A DNA stretch of 64,000 nucleotides from Nitrospirota bacterium (GTDB taxonomy: Bacteria; Nitrospirota; Nitrospiria; Nitrospirales; Nitrospiraceae): contig JAUXVD010000011.1 of the NCBI GenBank assembly GCA_030684575.1, positions 1-64,000 of the forward strand, read 5' to 3'. This document shows, one piece after another, positions 1 to 8,481 of this stretch. A program made the position numbers and the translations under genes. The notes beneath the pieces were generated by a model. That model was not told the origin of the DNA. It saw nothing but the letters and a program-made list of their open reading frames with translations, and ran no database searches. Within the stretch, counting starts at the first letter, position 1. Each line of letters opens with the position of its first letter.

Positions 1-1517
1 CGCCCACTCGGATCTACCGTCACCGCCGTGGGAGTCGTCCCGGTTGCCACCGGCGCGCCAAGGGACGTCAACGCTCCGCTACTCCCATCAATCGCAAAGG
101 CTGACACCGTGTTGGACCCGGAGTTCGCCACATAGGCCCACCGCTCGCGCAAGTCCACAGCTACATCACGCGGGGCCGTCCCCGTAGCAAACGGACCACC
201 TGCCACAGCCGTCAACGCCCCCGTCGTACCATTGATCGTAAAGGCCGACACATCATTGGATGCCTGATTCGCGACATAGGCGAACTTCGGCGTCACCTGA
301 ACCGGCACCGGTCCACGGACCAGGGCCAGTGAGCTCGGCGAGGTGCGCGCCGCAACCGTCCCGGATGCCGCCAAAGGCGTCAGCGCCCCCGTTGTGCTAT
401 TGATCGCAAAGGCCGATGCCGTATTCCCAGACTCGTTCGCCACATAGAGAAATTGCAGACTCGGGTCTACCACGACGGAGATCGGGCCCGCCCCGGTTGA
501 CACCGGGCTGCCGACCGCCGTCAGTGCCCCTGTCGTGCTATTGATCGTATAGGCCGACACCGTATTGGCCCCGAAGTTCGCCGTATAGGCGAACCGTCCG
601 CTCGGGTCCACCGTGATCGCTCGCGGGTCCACCCCGGTCGCCACCGGACTGCCTAGCGCGGTCAACGCGCCGGTCGTCGGATTGATCGTGAACGACGAAA
701 TATTGCTGGAGTCGCGGTTGGCGACATAGACCCGCTGTCCGCTCGGATCCACCACAATGGTCCGTGGGCTTGCACCCGCAGCAAACGGGCTCCCCACCAC
801 TGGCGTTAAGGCCCCCGTGGTGTTATTGATCGTATAGGCCGATACGTTGTCAGAATAGAGATTCACCGCATAGACAAACCGCCCGCTCGGGTCCACCGTC
901 ACCACCATGGGCGCCGTCCCGGCTGCGACCGGCGCACCCACTGCCATCAATACTCCCGTCGTGCTATTGATCGCATAGGCCGACACCGTATGGGACAGAC
1001 GATTGGCCACATACGCAAACCGTCCGCTCGGGTCCACTGTCACCGACATGGGCAACGGCCCGGCGGCAATCGTGCCGACCGCCGTCAACATCCCCGTCGC
1101 GCTATTGATCGCATACGTCGACAGACTGTCGCTTTGATTCGCCACATAGGCAAACCGCCCACTCGGGTCCACCGCAATGGAGAAGGGATAGAGCCCGGAG
1201 AGCACATAGCCGAGCGAGCGCAACTGCCCGCTCACCGCATTGACCGCATACATCGAGATAGTATTCTCGTCCGTGTTCGTCACATAGGCGAACCGCGGAG
1301 CGTCGGTGCCAGTTGGCGTGCCAGATCCAAGACTCCCGCCTGTTGTGACCGATGCCACAGGTGCAGATGTCCCACCATCTCCCCCGCTTCCACAACCTGC
1401 CACTGTGAGACTGACGATGCTTAGCGCCACAAGCCCCAGTAACGAGGCCACGTTACGCCTGAAGCGCCCGCGAGTGCTAGGAGGTTGAATCATGGAAAGA
1501 ACGCCGATTGCTTTCAT
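1..1517 (-). CDS. YVTN beta-propeller lipoprotein (3' end beyond window)
   Basis: The minus-strand frame stays open from ATG at 1517 to the window edge, so the C-terminus is missing. A good Shine-Dalgarno (AAAGGATA) lies 7 bases before this ATG; the next in-frame ATG at 1493 has none. The N-terminus is a lipoprotein signal with lipobox SLTVAGC, followed by a Gly/Ser/Thr-rich linker. The rest is about 10-11 tandem units of 135-141 bases, each with the signature RFAYVAN and, further on, a VDPSG turn. These are YVTN/lactonase-type beta-propeller blades. The protein is probably exported and anchored in the outer membrane. Many relatives are only annotated as lactonase-like, and no enzymatic residue can be assigned here. 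The repeats are coding, not a satellite or CRISPR array. Confidence 0.85.
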   Translation of the reverse strand, partial: MKAIGVLSMIQPPSTRGRFRRNVASLLGLVALSIVSLTVAGCGSGGDGGTSAPVASVTTGGSLGSGTPTGTDAPRFAYVTNTDENTISMYAVNAVSGQLRSLGYVLSGLYPFSIAVDPSGRFAYVANQSDSLSTYAINSATGMLTAVGTIAAGPLPMSVTVDPSGRFAYVANRLSHTVSAYAINSTTGVLMAVGAPVAAGTAPMVVTVDPSGRFVYAVNLYSDNVSAYTINNTTGALTPVVGSPFAAGASPRTIVVDPSGQRVYVANRDSSNISSFTINPTTGALTALGSPVATGVDPRAITVDPSGRFAYTANFGANTVSAYTINSTTGALTAVGSPVSTGAGPISVVVDPSLQFLYVANESGNTASAFAINSTTGALTPLAASGTVAARTSPSSLALVRGPVPVQVTPKFAYVANQASNDVSAFTINGTTGALTAVAGGPFATGTAPRDVAVDLRERWAYVANSGSNTVSAFAIDGSSGALTSLGAPVATGTTPTAVTVDPSG

Positions 1518-1687
1518 GAAAATATCCTTTCGAAAGTGCATATCTTGGAATAGGTCATGGGGCTAGTCTTCAGGTCGTCATAATTTCCGATCAGCCTCGA
1601 CAAGTGAGGGCATTTTGCCGGATTCACCCGTATTTCGAAACCCCTATTTGGGGGGGGATCGATTGGGACAGAAATGAACAGCCTTAG

Positions 1688-2037
1688 CGGATGTCCTGAA
1701 AAAAATGCACCCTGCAGGGACGTTAGACGGAATCCGACGTGGAGAATGATGCACAACACATGAAGAAGGCTTCCCAGATACTCACTTTCAAGAACTTGAA
1801 GGCGATTGTGCCTCCCGGGGGTGAACGTAGAAACAGACTGACGACAATGATCAGCTTTTCGCAGAAGGCGACGGCTGAGAAAGTCAGCTGAGAGGGAAAC
1901 CCAGCAAGCGGGGTAGAACAAAGCACAACGAACGAAGAGAGCTCAGTCGCCCTAAGTCAATGATCCTGCTGCGGATGCATCGGAAATTATCCAGAAACGA
2001 AATCAGCTTCAACCGCCAATCGTCACAGGAAAATAGG
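1688..2037 (-). pseudogene. decayed 3' half-copy of the neighbouring glycosyltransferase gene
   Basis: This stretch aligns base by base with 2240-2580, the 3' half of the intact glycosyltransferase gene at 2232-2945. The best-preserved block is 1978-2030, where only scattered substitutions separate the two. Translation recovers the parent peptide DDWRLKLISFLDNFRCIRS in one frame, while the later blocks (KFLKVSIW, IILHVGFRL) lie in two other frames, so frameshifts have destroyed the reading frame. Similarity covers parent residues ~124-237 and stops abruptly near 2037, leaving no catalytic N-terminal half. It is most simply an old tandem partial duplication. Confidence 0.75.
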
Positions 2038-2231
2038 TGGGCGATCTCAAGTGGTTCGTTTGACCTCATCGCACACCAGCATGGACGTGCAGCCCGGCAG
2101 GAGCAGGGCAATTGAAAAAACACACGCACTCGTTTTTGGATGGATCTGCCGCATGGAACTCTCCTTTTAGCCTCGCCTGTGATGGGCTAGACGGAGGAGT
2201 GGAAGAAAGGTAAATGGGATATGGCCTATGT
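2038..2231. other. spacer between glycosyltransferase gene and its decayed copy
   Basis: No gene, repeat or clear hairpin with a T-tract is visible. It separates the intact gene's stop codon from the truncated copy. Short open frames here have no Shine-Dalgarno and no recognisable product. Confidence 0.5.
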
Positions 2232-2945
2232 TTATCGGACGTCCCGGAAGAACGCGCGGGGCAGGACCGGCAGGCGGAACTCGACGTGGAGGATGATGAG
2301 CAACACACGAAGAAAGCTTCGCCAGATACCCATTTTCAAGAACTTACGAGCATCTGTGACGACCGGAGGAGAAAGTAGGAGTGGGCTGGTAATCGCGATC
2401 AGTCGTTCGCAGAACGCGACATCTTCAAGGATCGGCTGGTTGGGGAATCCTCCGAGCTGTTCGAATAGACCGCGGCGGACGAAGAGGGCCTGGTCGCCAT
2501 AAATAATTCGGCTGCGGATACATCGGAAATTATCCAGAAACGAGATCAGCTTCAGCCTCCAGTCATCACCGGAAAATTGGTGCATGAAGCCGCCGGCTTG
2601 GATAGTCTGGTCCGCCTCCATCTCGTTCAGCCGCTGAATCGCACCGGACGGCAAGACCGTATCGGCATGGAGAAAAATCAACCATTCGCCCGCAGCCTGC
2701 TTCGCTCCGGCATTCATCTGAGAGGAGCGGCCTTTGGGCGCCGCTAGCATGACCCGTGATTGGCGCTGGGTGATGAATGAGGAGTCGAAACAGAACCCCT
2801 GTTCGAGAAGAACCTGTAGCGTCCGATCGGTACTGCCGCCATCGACGACGATAACTTCGTAGTCACCGGACTGGCGAAGAAGTTCGCGCAGCGTATGTGG
2901 AAGCGCCTTCTCTTCGTTGTAGGTCGGGATCACGACTGTAACCAT
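2232..2945 (-). CDS. family 2 glycosyltransferase (TIGR04283-like)
   Basis: 237 residues. The N-terminus is a GT2 nucleotide-sugar fold: VVIPTYNEE (4-12), VIVVDGGSTDRT (31-42), a KGRSSQMNAG segment (71-80) and the DxD-like site FLHADTVLP (91-99). These features and the length match the group called TIGR04283, known from radical SAM/selenodomain-associated clusters and later linked to arsenosugar biosynthesis. It would transfer a sugar from a nucleotide donor to an unknown acceptor. The ATG at 2945 follows GAAGGA. It is the last gene of a minus-strand run with the ferritin-like protein (24 bases upstream), a DUF547 lipoprotein and a radical SAM protein. Acceptor and product cannot be read from sequence. 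Confidence 0.85.
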   Translation of the reverse strand: MVTVVIPTYNEEKALPHTLRELLRQSGDYEVIVVDGGSTDRTLQVLLEQGFCFDSSFITQRQSRVMLAAPKGRSSQMNAGAKQAAGEWLIFLHADTVLPSGAIQRLNEMEADQTIQAGGFMHQFSGDDWRLKLISFLDNFRCIRSRIIYGDQALFVRRGLFEQLGGFPNQPILEDVAFCERLIAITSPLLLSPPVVTDARKFLKMGIWRSFLRVLLIILHVEFRLPVLPRAFFRDVR

Positions 2946-2969
2946 CGTTCCTTCTTCGGCTATAGGCTA

Positions 2970-3623
2970 TCAGCCATCTGCCATCGGCTCTGGTGTCAAC
3001 CACTCCGGCAGAAACTTCCGCACATCGTTAGCCCAGGCCGTGGGATCTTCGGCGATCGACTCGAACAGATCGCTCAGGGCCAGCACCATCTGATCGGTCA
3101 ACGCCAGATAATCCTGCGCGCGGCGGCGCAATGTCTCGGCATCGATCCGGTCCTCGGCCATAGCCCGTTCGAGCATGTGCCGGCCGAATCCATGATGGGC
3201 CTCTTCCTGCTGCAACAGGATTCTCCGCAGTCGACCGAACGGCGCCGCGCGTTTAGTTAACCCTTCCTCGATGCGCGTCAAGATCGCTTCGCCAAGCCCT
3301 TCAAGAATGACCTGTTCGGCCAGAAACGCTTCGAGCACGTCCTGCCTGGCCAACGCATCGTCGAGCATCTTCCGGTAGACTTCCAACGCGGGAAGAAATG
3401 GCGTATCGCCGAGGTGTTTCGGCGCTAACCAGGCAATGGCTCCCTGGAAAACCAGCGCATGTGCAGTCTCCTGGCGAGCCTGCCTGAAAAGAAACCGGCG
3501 CGCCCCCCCATCCGGCATCAAGACAGCCTGAGCCCTGGCACAATCGTGGGCCATTCGCTCACCATGTTCGAGAAAGGTGAGCAGGCGGGCGATGGGCACC
3601 TTTTCGTCAGAACGTACCAGCAC
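2970..3623 (-). CDS. ferritin-like diiron protein, function unknown
   Basis: 217 residues, almost entirely helical, with the repeating acidic/His pattern of a four-helix-bundle diiron site: an early Glu in LEHGERMAH, then RQETAH (ExxH), EQVILEGLGE and QQEEAHHGFGRH (ExxH). This resembles ferritin-like or R2-like oxidoreductases, so an O2- or peroxide-dependent iron chemistry is plausible; the substrate is unknown. I chose GTG at 3623 because AAGGAG sits 8 bases before it. The frame extends upstream to 3671 without a ribosome site. With this start it overlaps the end of the DUF547 gene by 17 bases, so translation is probably coupled. Confidence 0.75.
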   Translation of the reverse strand: MLVRSDEKVPIARLLTFLEHGERMAHDCARAQAVLMPDGGARRFLFRQARQETAHALVFQGAIAWLAPKHLGDTPFLPALEVYRKMLDDALARQDVLEAFLAEQVILEGLGEAILTRIEEGLTKRAAPFGRLRRILLQQEEAHHGFGRHMLERAMAEDRIDAETLRRRAQDYLALTDQMVLALSDLFESIAEDPTAWANDVRKFLPEWLTPEPMADG

Positions 3624-4407
3624 GTGTGCTCTCCTTGGGCGCAATGCCGTTGAGGCTCCAATCGTAATCAAGATATTCGATGCGGTAGCCAGGCTGCATC
3701 AGCTCCTTCGCCAATTCAGGATCGTCGACGTAGTGCGCGATATAGGCCAAGACCGATCCAGTTGCGTCGGCGAAATCTGTTTCGAACCATTGAAAGATCA
3801 TCGACAACGACGCGATCTTCCGCTGTCGGTCGAACCGATTGCGAGAGGGATCATTGATAAACCCTCTGGCGGCATACGCGAGCTGACGATCGAGTTGATC
3901 AGGTTGATAGGCCCAGGGCTGCAGTTTCGGACAGGAAGCCGATGCGCAGACAATGCCAAAATGCATCAGCGGCTCATGGAACTGCTTGATCAGCACATCC
4001 CGCTCAAGATCATAAAGATTGATGGTGACACCACCGACATGATAGTCCCGGCCGATGAAATACCGATAGCGCCCCCAAAGCGTCATCGGTGAATAGTGGT
4101 CGAGGATGCCCTGGACGGCAAAAGCATTGTAGGCATTGATCCAAAACGCCAGCTGTTCCTCCCGCTTCGCCAACCTTGTCGGATCGATGCGGTTGAGTGC
4201 GCTCACATAGCCATCGAACGTGCCATCGGCCTGTATGGCTGGATAGTCCACCTGTCCATCGTGAACGTGAGCCTGAACGATCCGATCCCAGGCCTGGTGA
4301 GAAACCCGATCAGGGGCAATGGGATCGGTGGGCTGGAAGGTTCGCGGTGTGATTGAACAGCCGGCCAGCATGACGAGAACGAGGACCGCACCGATCCAGC
4401 GACTCAT
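3607..4407 (-). CDS. DUF547 lipoprotein
   Basis: 266 residues. The signal peptide ends in the lipobox LVMLAGC, so the mature protein is probably a lipoprotein facing the periplasm. The body matches the DUF547 family: EEQLAFWINAYNAF, the ILDHYSP segment and HFGIVCASASCPKL with its paired cysteines. The biochemical role of DUF547 is not established. The start codon overlaps the stop of the radical SAM gene by four bases (ATGA), which points to translational coupling. DUF547 genes recur beside TIGR04283 glycosyltransferases and radical SAM enzymes in other bacteria, so the association seen here fits a known pattern. Confidence 0.85.
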   Translation of the reverse strand: MSRWIGAVLVLVMLAGCSITPRTFQPTDPIAPDRVSHQAWDRIVQAHVHDGQVDYPAIQADGTFDGYVSALNRIDPTRLAKREEQLAFWINAYNAFAVQGILDHYSPMTLWGRYRYFIGRDYHVGGVTINLYDLERDVLIKQFHEPLMHFGIVCASASCPKLQPWAYQPDQLDRQLAYAARGFINDPSRNRFDRQRKIASLSMIFQWFETDFADATGSVLAYIAHYVDDPELAKELMQPGYRIEYLDYDWSLNGIAPKESTRAGTF

Positions 4408-5417
4408 GAGAGGGCTCCTCGTGAGGTGAAGGACCGCGCCGTGCGCAGCGCGACGATCGGATGGCGCAAGATTGTTCCGACAACACGGCCATCAAGACGA
4501 TTACATGAGGAGTTATCGGAACAGATCTTGATGGCTCCCCGGTCAAACCGGTCCAGGATCTCGCTCAGCGACGACTCCAGCAGGTTTCCCACAGACGAAA
4601 AGGCCAAACAAGGAGACACATTCCCGGATGCGTCGATGGCCACGCTGTACCGTCCCGCGTCACACGGTTCAAGCTTCTCTCCACTCAGCCAGCTCGCATT
4701 GTCTTCGACGAACGTTCGAAGGTAGCCCGGAGGCATCAGCTCGTCATCGAGGAGCCCGCGAAAGACGGCGGCAGCACTCGATTGCTCATACATGAGTAAT
4801 TCGTCTCGTCGGCCATAGGTCCCAACGTTCCAATGGTAGGCGCCTACCACCGGCAAAAACCCCTGTGCTCGTGCGAATCGAACAACCGCCTGGACCTCGG
4901 TTCGATTGGCCTCGCTCACGATGCAGGTCAGAAACTTCTGATGGGGAAACCCCCTCAGCAACCCGATGCCTCCCAGCACCTGTTCCAACTGATCGGCCCC
5001 GCGTATACGCTGATAGATCTCTCGGTTCAACGTGTCCAAGCTCACCGAGATGGCCAGCGGCAGCCGACCCAGTCGCTCAACAAGTTGCGGTGTGACCTTC
5101 GTGCCGTTCGTAATCAGCGTGAGATGATAGCCGATCGCTGAGAGGTCTTCGAGGATTTCCGGCAAATCGCGCCGCAACAACGGCTCACCCCCCTGCACCA
5201 GCACAAACCGCACACCCTCGCGATAGAGACCGGAAAAGACCTGCTGGATTTCCTCCCGCGTCATCTCGTACCGCCCGATATTGAGCGGCAGGTCGCAATA
5301 GCCACAAGCGGAATTACATCGCAAGTTGACCTGGAAGATGGCCAAGACCGGCCGACTTGCCACGAGATTTCTGAGTGGCTTGAGCACATGGCTCAACATC
5401 GCCAAGGGCCCTGCCAT
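4404..5417 (-). CDS. radical SAM / SPASM-type protein
   Basis: 337 residues. The radical SAM cluster motif is CNSACGYC (C34, C38, C41), followed by the glycine-rich VQGGEPLLRRD and the conserved strand VSLDTLN. The C-terminal third carries extra cysteines (EPCDAGRY, VSPCLAF, CSDNSSC) in SPASM-like spacing, which usually bind one or two auxiliary iron-sulfur clusters. Such enzymes modify peptides or small metabolites by S-adenosylmethionine radical chemistry. It lacks the layout expected of the arsenosugar enzyme ArsS, as far as I can judge. It is first in the operon with DUF547, a diiron protein and a glycosyltransferase. ATG at 5417 has only a weak ribosome site; M7 at 5399 (AGGG nine bases ahead) is an alternative. 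Confidence 0.85.
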   Translation of the reverse strand: MAGPLAMLSHVLKPLRNLVASRPVLAIFQVNLRCNSACGYCDLPLNIGRYEMTREEIQQVFSGLYREGVRFVLVQGGEPLLRRDLPEILEDLSAIGYHLTLITNGTKVTPQLVERLGRLPLAISVSLDTLNREIYQRIRGADQLEQVLGGIGLLRGFPHQKFLTCIVSEANRTEVQAVVRFARAQGFLPVVGAYHWNVGTYGRRDELLMYEQSSAAAVFRGLLDDELMPPGYLRTFVEDNASWLSGEKLEPCDAGRYSVAIDASGNVSPCLAFSSVGNLLESSLSEILDRFDRGAIKICSDNSSCNRLDGRVVGTILRHPIVALRTARSFTSRGALS

Positions 5418-5626
5418 TACCTATTCTCACAGCGGCAGATAGGGTCATATTTGGACAGGTTCATGCCGTTTTTTTTCCTATATTTATTGGCATTTCGAGG
5501 CACTTCCCGCAACAACTCTCATAACCTGCTGAATTCCCTTGATCAGTCTGACCACCTGTTTCGGCATACGCCTTGCTGAGGGGTTCTAGGTTGAAGACAA
5601 CTCTCACGTTGCAAGGAGGTTTTGGC

Positions 5627-6019
5627 ATGAAGAAGATAAACAAGCACACGTTTACGGTCCTGGTGAGCACCCTGGCTATTGTGGCATTGGCGCTGACCCC
5701 GGCGTTGGCTAAGGACTCGAAGAGCAAGAAGTCCGGCCATTCGTCTGCCAAGGCGGCGGCTGAAGCCGTCAGCCACGTCCCCGAGCAGGGCGTGGCCCCC
5801 AAAGCCGGCCACCATGACTCCAAACCAGGCCCGGCCTGGAAGACCCTCGGTGGAACAGTAAAAAATGTCGAAGGCGACATCTATACGGTTGAAGACTACG
5901 AAGGTAACCAAGTCAGCCTGCGCGTCGGGCAAGGCACGAAACACATCAAGCAGAAGAAGGTCGGGGACACCGTCCGCGCGGAAATTACGCGAGGAGGCTT
6001 CGCGAACTCTATTCAGTAA
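5627..6019 (+). CDS. small secreted basic protein
   Basis: 130 residues. The ATG at 5627 follows a perfect GGAGGT with 6-base spacing. Residues 1-28 form a signal peptide ending ALTPALA, so the product is exported. A Lys/Ser/His-rich linker (~29-70) precedes a compact C-terminal part with GGTVKNVEGDIYTVEDYEGN, the look of a small beta-barrel such as those in PRC/OB-like secreted proteins. No family could be named with confidence. It stands alone, divergent from the radical SAM operon and convergent with the DUF3047 gene. Confidence 0.75.
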   Translation: MKKINKHTFTVLVSTLAIVALALTPALAKDSKSKKSGHSSAKAAAEAVSHVPEQGVAPKAGHHDSKPGPAWKTLGGTVKNVEGDIYTVEDYEGNQVSLRVGQGTKHIKQKKVGDTVRAEITRGGFANSIQ

Positions 6020-6065
6020 GCCCATTTCGAATCCGCGCACCCACCTCACGCGCGATGGTGTCCAT

Positions 6066-6098
6066 GAACGGGCTGGCCCTGAACAGGCCGGCCCGTTC
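6066..6098. terminator. strong hairpin between convergent genes
   Basis: GAACGGGCTGGCC and GGCCGGCCCGTTC form a 13-bp stem with one U-G wobble and a 7-base loop (CTGAACA). It lies between the convergent small secreted protein and DUF3047 genes. There is no T-run on either side, so it is a poor classical intrinsic terminator; it may act with Rho or only protect 3' ends. Confidence 0.45.
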
Positions 6099-6118
6099 AC
6101 AATAACCCATCACACAGA

Positions 6119-6889
6119 TCACGGCTCCCGATTCGACATCGTCACCGATCGGTGAAAGACAATATCGCCGTAGTAGGCCGTCGCCTGTTCCTTCGTATTA
6201 TCCGTATCCGTCATGATCGCCACACCATTGATCATCGGCGGCTCTTCCCCGAAGGCTCGCTTGTAATCCTCGTAGATATTCCGTTCCTCCACGACCCATG
6301 TCCCGACCTTCTGAGGCCCACTTTCGACCACGATCATCTGTGCGAAGTCCGTATAGGCATTCTCGACGATAGTCCCAACCGGGGTCTTGGTTTCCCAGAT
6401 ATAGTTGAGCGCCCCGATAGGAATGTCGCCGAAGATCGCACGTCCGGCCTTATACTTCAGCTTCTTGCCAAAACTCACCTTCTCGGAATCGTATTCGAAG
6501 GTGATGTAGAGCCGGGCAGGAAAGTCGTCGCCCGCCTTGAGCGCTACATCGCTGCCGTTGAGTACATGATCGATTTTCCACCGCCATCGAACGATCGGGT
6601 ACTCTTTGGGATCGATCCTCACCTCTTTGGTCAGACCTGAGGCAGAGGACTGACTCACAGCCTTTACCACCACCTCGCCCCCATCATTCACGACTTCGTA
6701 CGAGGTATGTTTTGGAATTTTCTTAAAGGTGAGCGGTTTCCACCCCTCGGGCATCGCCTGCCCGATCGTCCCGCTCGAAAACTTCGCCACCTCGATCACC
6801 GCAGCTGGTTGGCCCCACGAGGGTTGATGCCGGCCGGATACCACGAGCGTGAACAACACAAACGCAGAGACTAGAAGTAGAAGCTTCAT
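6119..6889 (-). CDS. DUF3047 family exported protein
   Basis: 256 residues with an N-terminal signal segment (~1-27). The body contains the DUF3047 hallmarks: the beta-sandwich start EGWKPLTFKKIPKHTSYEVV, the strand IVRWRWKID, DDFPARLYITFEY, the NYIWETK motif and GVAIMTDTDNT near the C-terminus. The function of the family is unknown; its sandwich fold suggests carbohydrate or ligand binding in the periplasm. Its ATG sits one base after the stop of the flavoprotein gene, so the two are translated from one message. Confidence 0.8.
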   Translation of the reverse strand: MKLLLLVSAFVLFTLVVSGRHQPSWGQPAAVIEVAKFSSGTIGQAMPEGWKPLTFKKIPKHTSYEVVNDGGEVVVKAVSQSSASGLTKEVRIDPKEYPIVRWRWKIDHVLNGSDVALKAGDDFPARLYITFEYDSEKVSFGKKLKYKAGRAIFGDIPIGALNYIWETKTPVGTIVENAYTDFAQMIVVESGPQKVGTWVVEERNIYEDYKRAFGEEPPMINGVAIMTDTDNTKEQATAYYGDIVFHRSVTMSNREP

Positions 6890-6890
6890 G

Positions 6891-8444
6891 TTAACGCCTC
6901 ATCCAGGCAAACAACCTCATCAAAAAATTCTTCGTCCGCGGTGTGAAATGCGCCTTCCTCCACAGATTCACGACTTTCTTGTTCACCTCGGCTTGCGTCG
7001 GATAGGGGTGGATCGTCCCGGCAATGATTTTGGCCCCCAGCCCGGCCTTCATCAGCACGGAAAACTCGTTGATCATCTCGCCGGCATGCGCCGCAACGAT
7101 GGTCGCGCCGACAATCTTGTCCGTACCTTTCTGGATGTGAATTCTCGCGAAGCCTTCGTCTTCTCCGTCTAAAATCGCACGATCGACTTCGTCGAGTTTA
7201 TACGTGTAGGTTTCGACCTCAAGGCCTTTCTCCTTCGCATCCTTTTCGTACAGCCCCACATGAGCCACTTCCGGCTCCGTAAAGGTACACCACGGCATGA
7301 TCAACGATTCGACGCTCGCATAGCCCAGACCCAAGGGGTGCGGGAACAGGGCATTCTGGATGACGATCTGCGCCATGGCATCAGCGGCATGAGTAAACTT
7401 GTAGCGGGAACAGATGTCGCCCGCCGCAAAGATGCGGGAGTTCGTGGTCTGTAGCCGGCCATTCACCTTCACCCCGTTCTTGTCGTACTCAACGCCGACC
7501 GCTTCCAACCCTATTCCATCTACGTTGGCCGTCCGACCGACGCCGACCAGAATCTCGTCGACCGTGAAATCGTATTGCTGGCCGTGAGAATCGACGGTGA
7601 GTCGCTTACCGCCATCCGTTTTGCTGATCGTGAGATCTTTTCCGCAACAGAGCAGCTTCACGCCGTCGCTCAGCATCTGCTGTTTCACAATCTCAGCTGC
7701 GTCTCGGTCTTCGTTCGGCATAATGCCGTGCTGCGCTTCGATCAAATACACCTGGCTACCGAACCGCGCAAACGATTGCGCCATTTCGCATCCAATGGGA
7801 CCGGCTCCGATCACGCCGATGCGCCGTGGCAGTTCCGTGAGCGAGAACACCGTTTCATTGGTGAGATAACCTGCCTCTTTCAGACCCTGGATCGGAGGCG
7901 CTGCCGCCCGCGCACCGGTGCAAATCGCCGCTTTTGCAAAGGTAAGGATTCGATTGCCCGCTGGCCCTTCGACCTGGATTGTCCTGTCCCCTGTGAAGCG
8001 TCCGCTGCCAATGTAGACGTCCACGCCCAGCTTGGTATAGCGGTGGACTGAATCGTTAGAACTGATCCGTGCTCGTAGCTTTCGCATGCGCGCCATCACC
8101 GCGCCGAAGTCGTACTTCACGCCAGCCGGAATATGGAGACCGAACTCTGCCGCCTGCCGCACATCGGCCCAGGCGCGAGCCGCCCGGATGACCCCTTTCG
8201 ACGGCACACACCCGACGTTCAGACAATCGCCGCCCATGAGATGCCGCTCGATCAACGCGACCTTAGCCCCTAGACTCGCGGCGATCACGGCAGTGATCAG
8301 CCCGGCCGTGCCGGCGCCGATCACGACGAGGTTGTAGCGGCCCGTCGGCTCAGGATTGACCCAATTGGAAGGATGGACATTGGCCACGAGCGCCTGATTG
8401 TGCTCGTCGTTCGGTAGGACGAGATGCTCTCCGTGCAGGTTCAT
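6891..8444 (-). CDS. MerA/lipoamide-dehydrogenase-like flavoprotein disulfide reductase
   Basis: 517 residues from ATG at 8444 (AGGA eight bases before); the frame runs further to 8525 but would overlap the upstream gene with no ribosome site. FAD-binding VVIGAGTAGLITAV, the redox-active disulfide GGDCLNVGCVPSKG, the NAD(P)-binding IGVIGAGPIGCEMA and the C-terminal catalytic HPYPTQAEV are all present. It therefore belongs to the class I pyridine nucleotide-disulfide oxidoreductases. The N-terminal mercury-binding domain and C-terminal Cys pair of true mercuric reductase are missing, so mercury reduction is unlikely. Pairing, and sometimes fusion, with TVP38-type membrane proteins is known for this subgroup, matching the upstream gene here. 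Confidence 0.85.
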   Translation of the reverse strand: MNLHGEHLVLPNDEHNQALVANVHPSNWVNPEPTGRYNLVVIGAGTAGLITAVIAASLGAKVALIERHLMGGDCLNVGCVPSKGVIRAARAWADVRQAAEFGLHIPAGVKYDFGAVMARMRKLRARISSNDSVHRYTKLGVDVYIGSGRFTGDRTIQVEGPAGNRILTFAKAAICTGARAAAPPIQGLKEAGYLTNETVFSLTELPRRIGVIGAGPIGCEMAQSFARFGSQVYLIEAQHGIMPNEDRDAAEIVKQQMLSDGVKLLCCGKDLTISKTDGGKRLTVDSHGQQYDFTVDEILVGVGRTANVDGIGLEAVGVEYDKNGVKVNGRLQTTNSRIFAAGDICSRYKFTHAADAMAQIVIQNALFPHPLGLGYASVESLIMPWCTFTEPEVAHVGLYEKDAKEKGLEVETYTYKLDEVDRAILDGEDEGFARIHIQKGTDKIVGATIVAAHAGEMINEFSVLMKAGLGAKIIAGTIHPYPTQAEVNKKVVNLWRKAHFTPRTKNFLMRLFAWMRR

Positions 8445-8481
8445 CGCACTGATCCTCTCTGGGAAAAGACGGTACGCGCGG

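Noticed and set aside
1-1480. Regular 135-141-base repeats, at first glance a CRISPR or satellite array
   Set aside because: They are in-frame beta-propeller blades (RFAYVAN ... VDPSG) of a lipoprotein read on the minus strand; units diverge at third positions as coding repeats do.
1641-1660. CCCC-TATTT-GGGG hairpin as a terminator for the glycosyltransferase operon
   Set aside because: A 4-bp stem with only three T residues on the minus strand is too weak to claim.
5461-5500. T-run with flanking ATGCC/GGCAT as a possible terminator
   Set aside because: The T-run is inside the loop, not after the stem, and no gene ends here; it lies in the divergent leader of the radical SAM operon.
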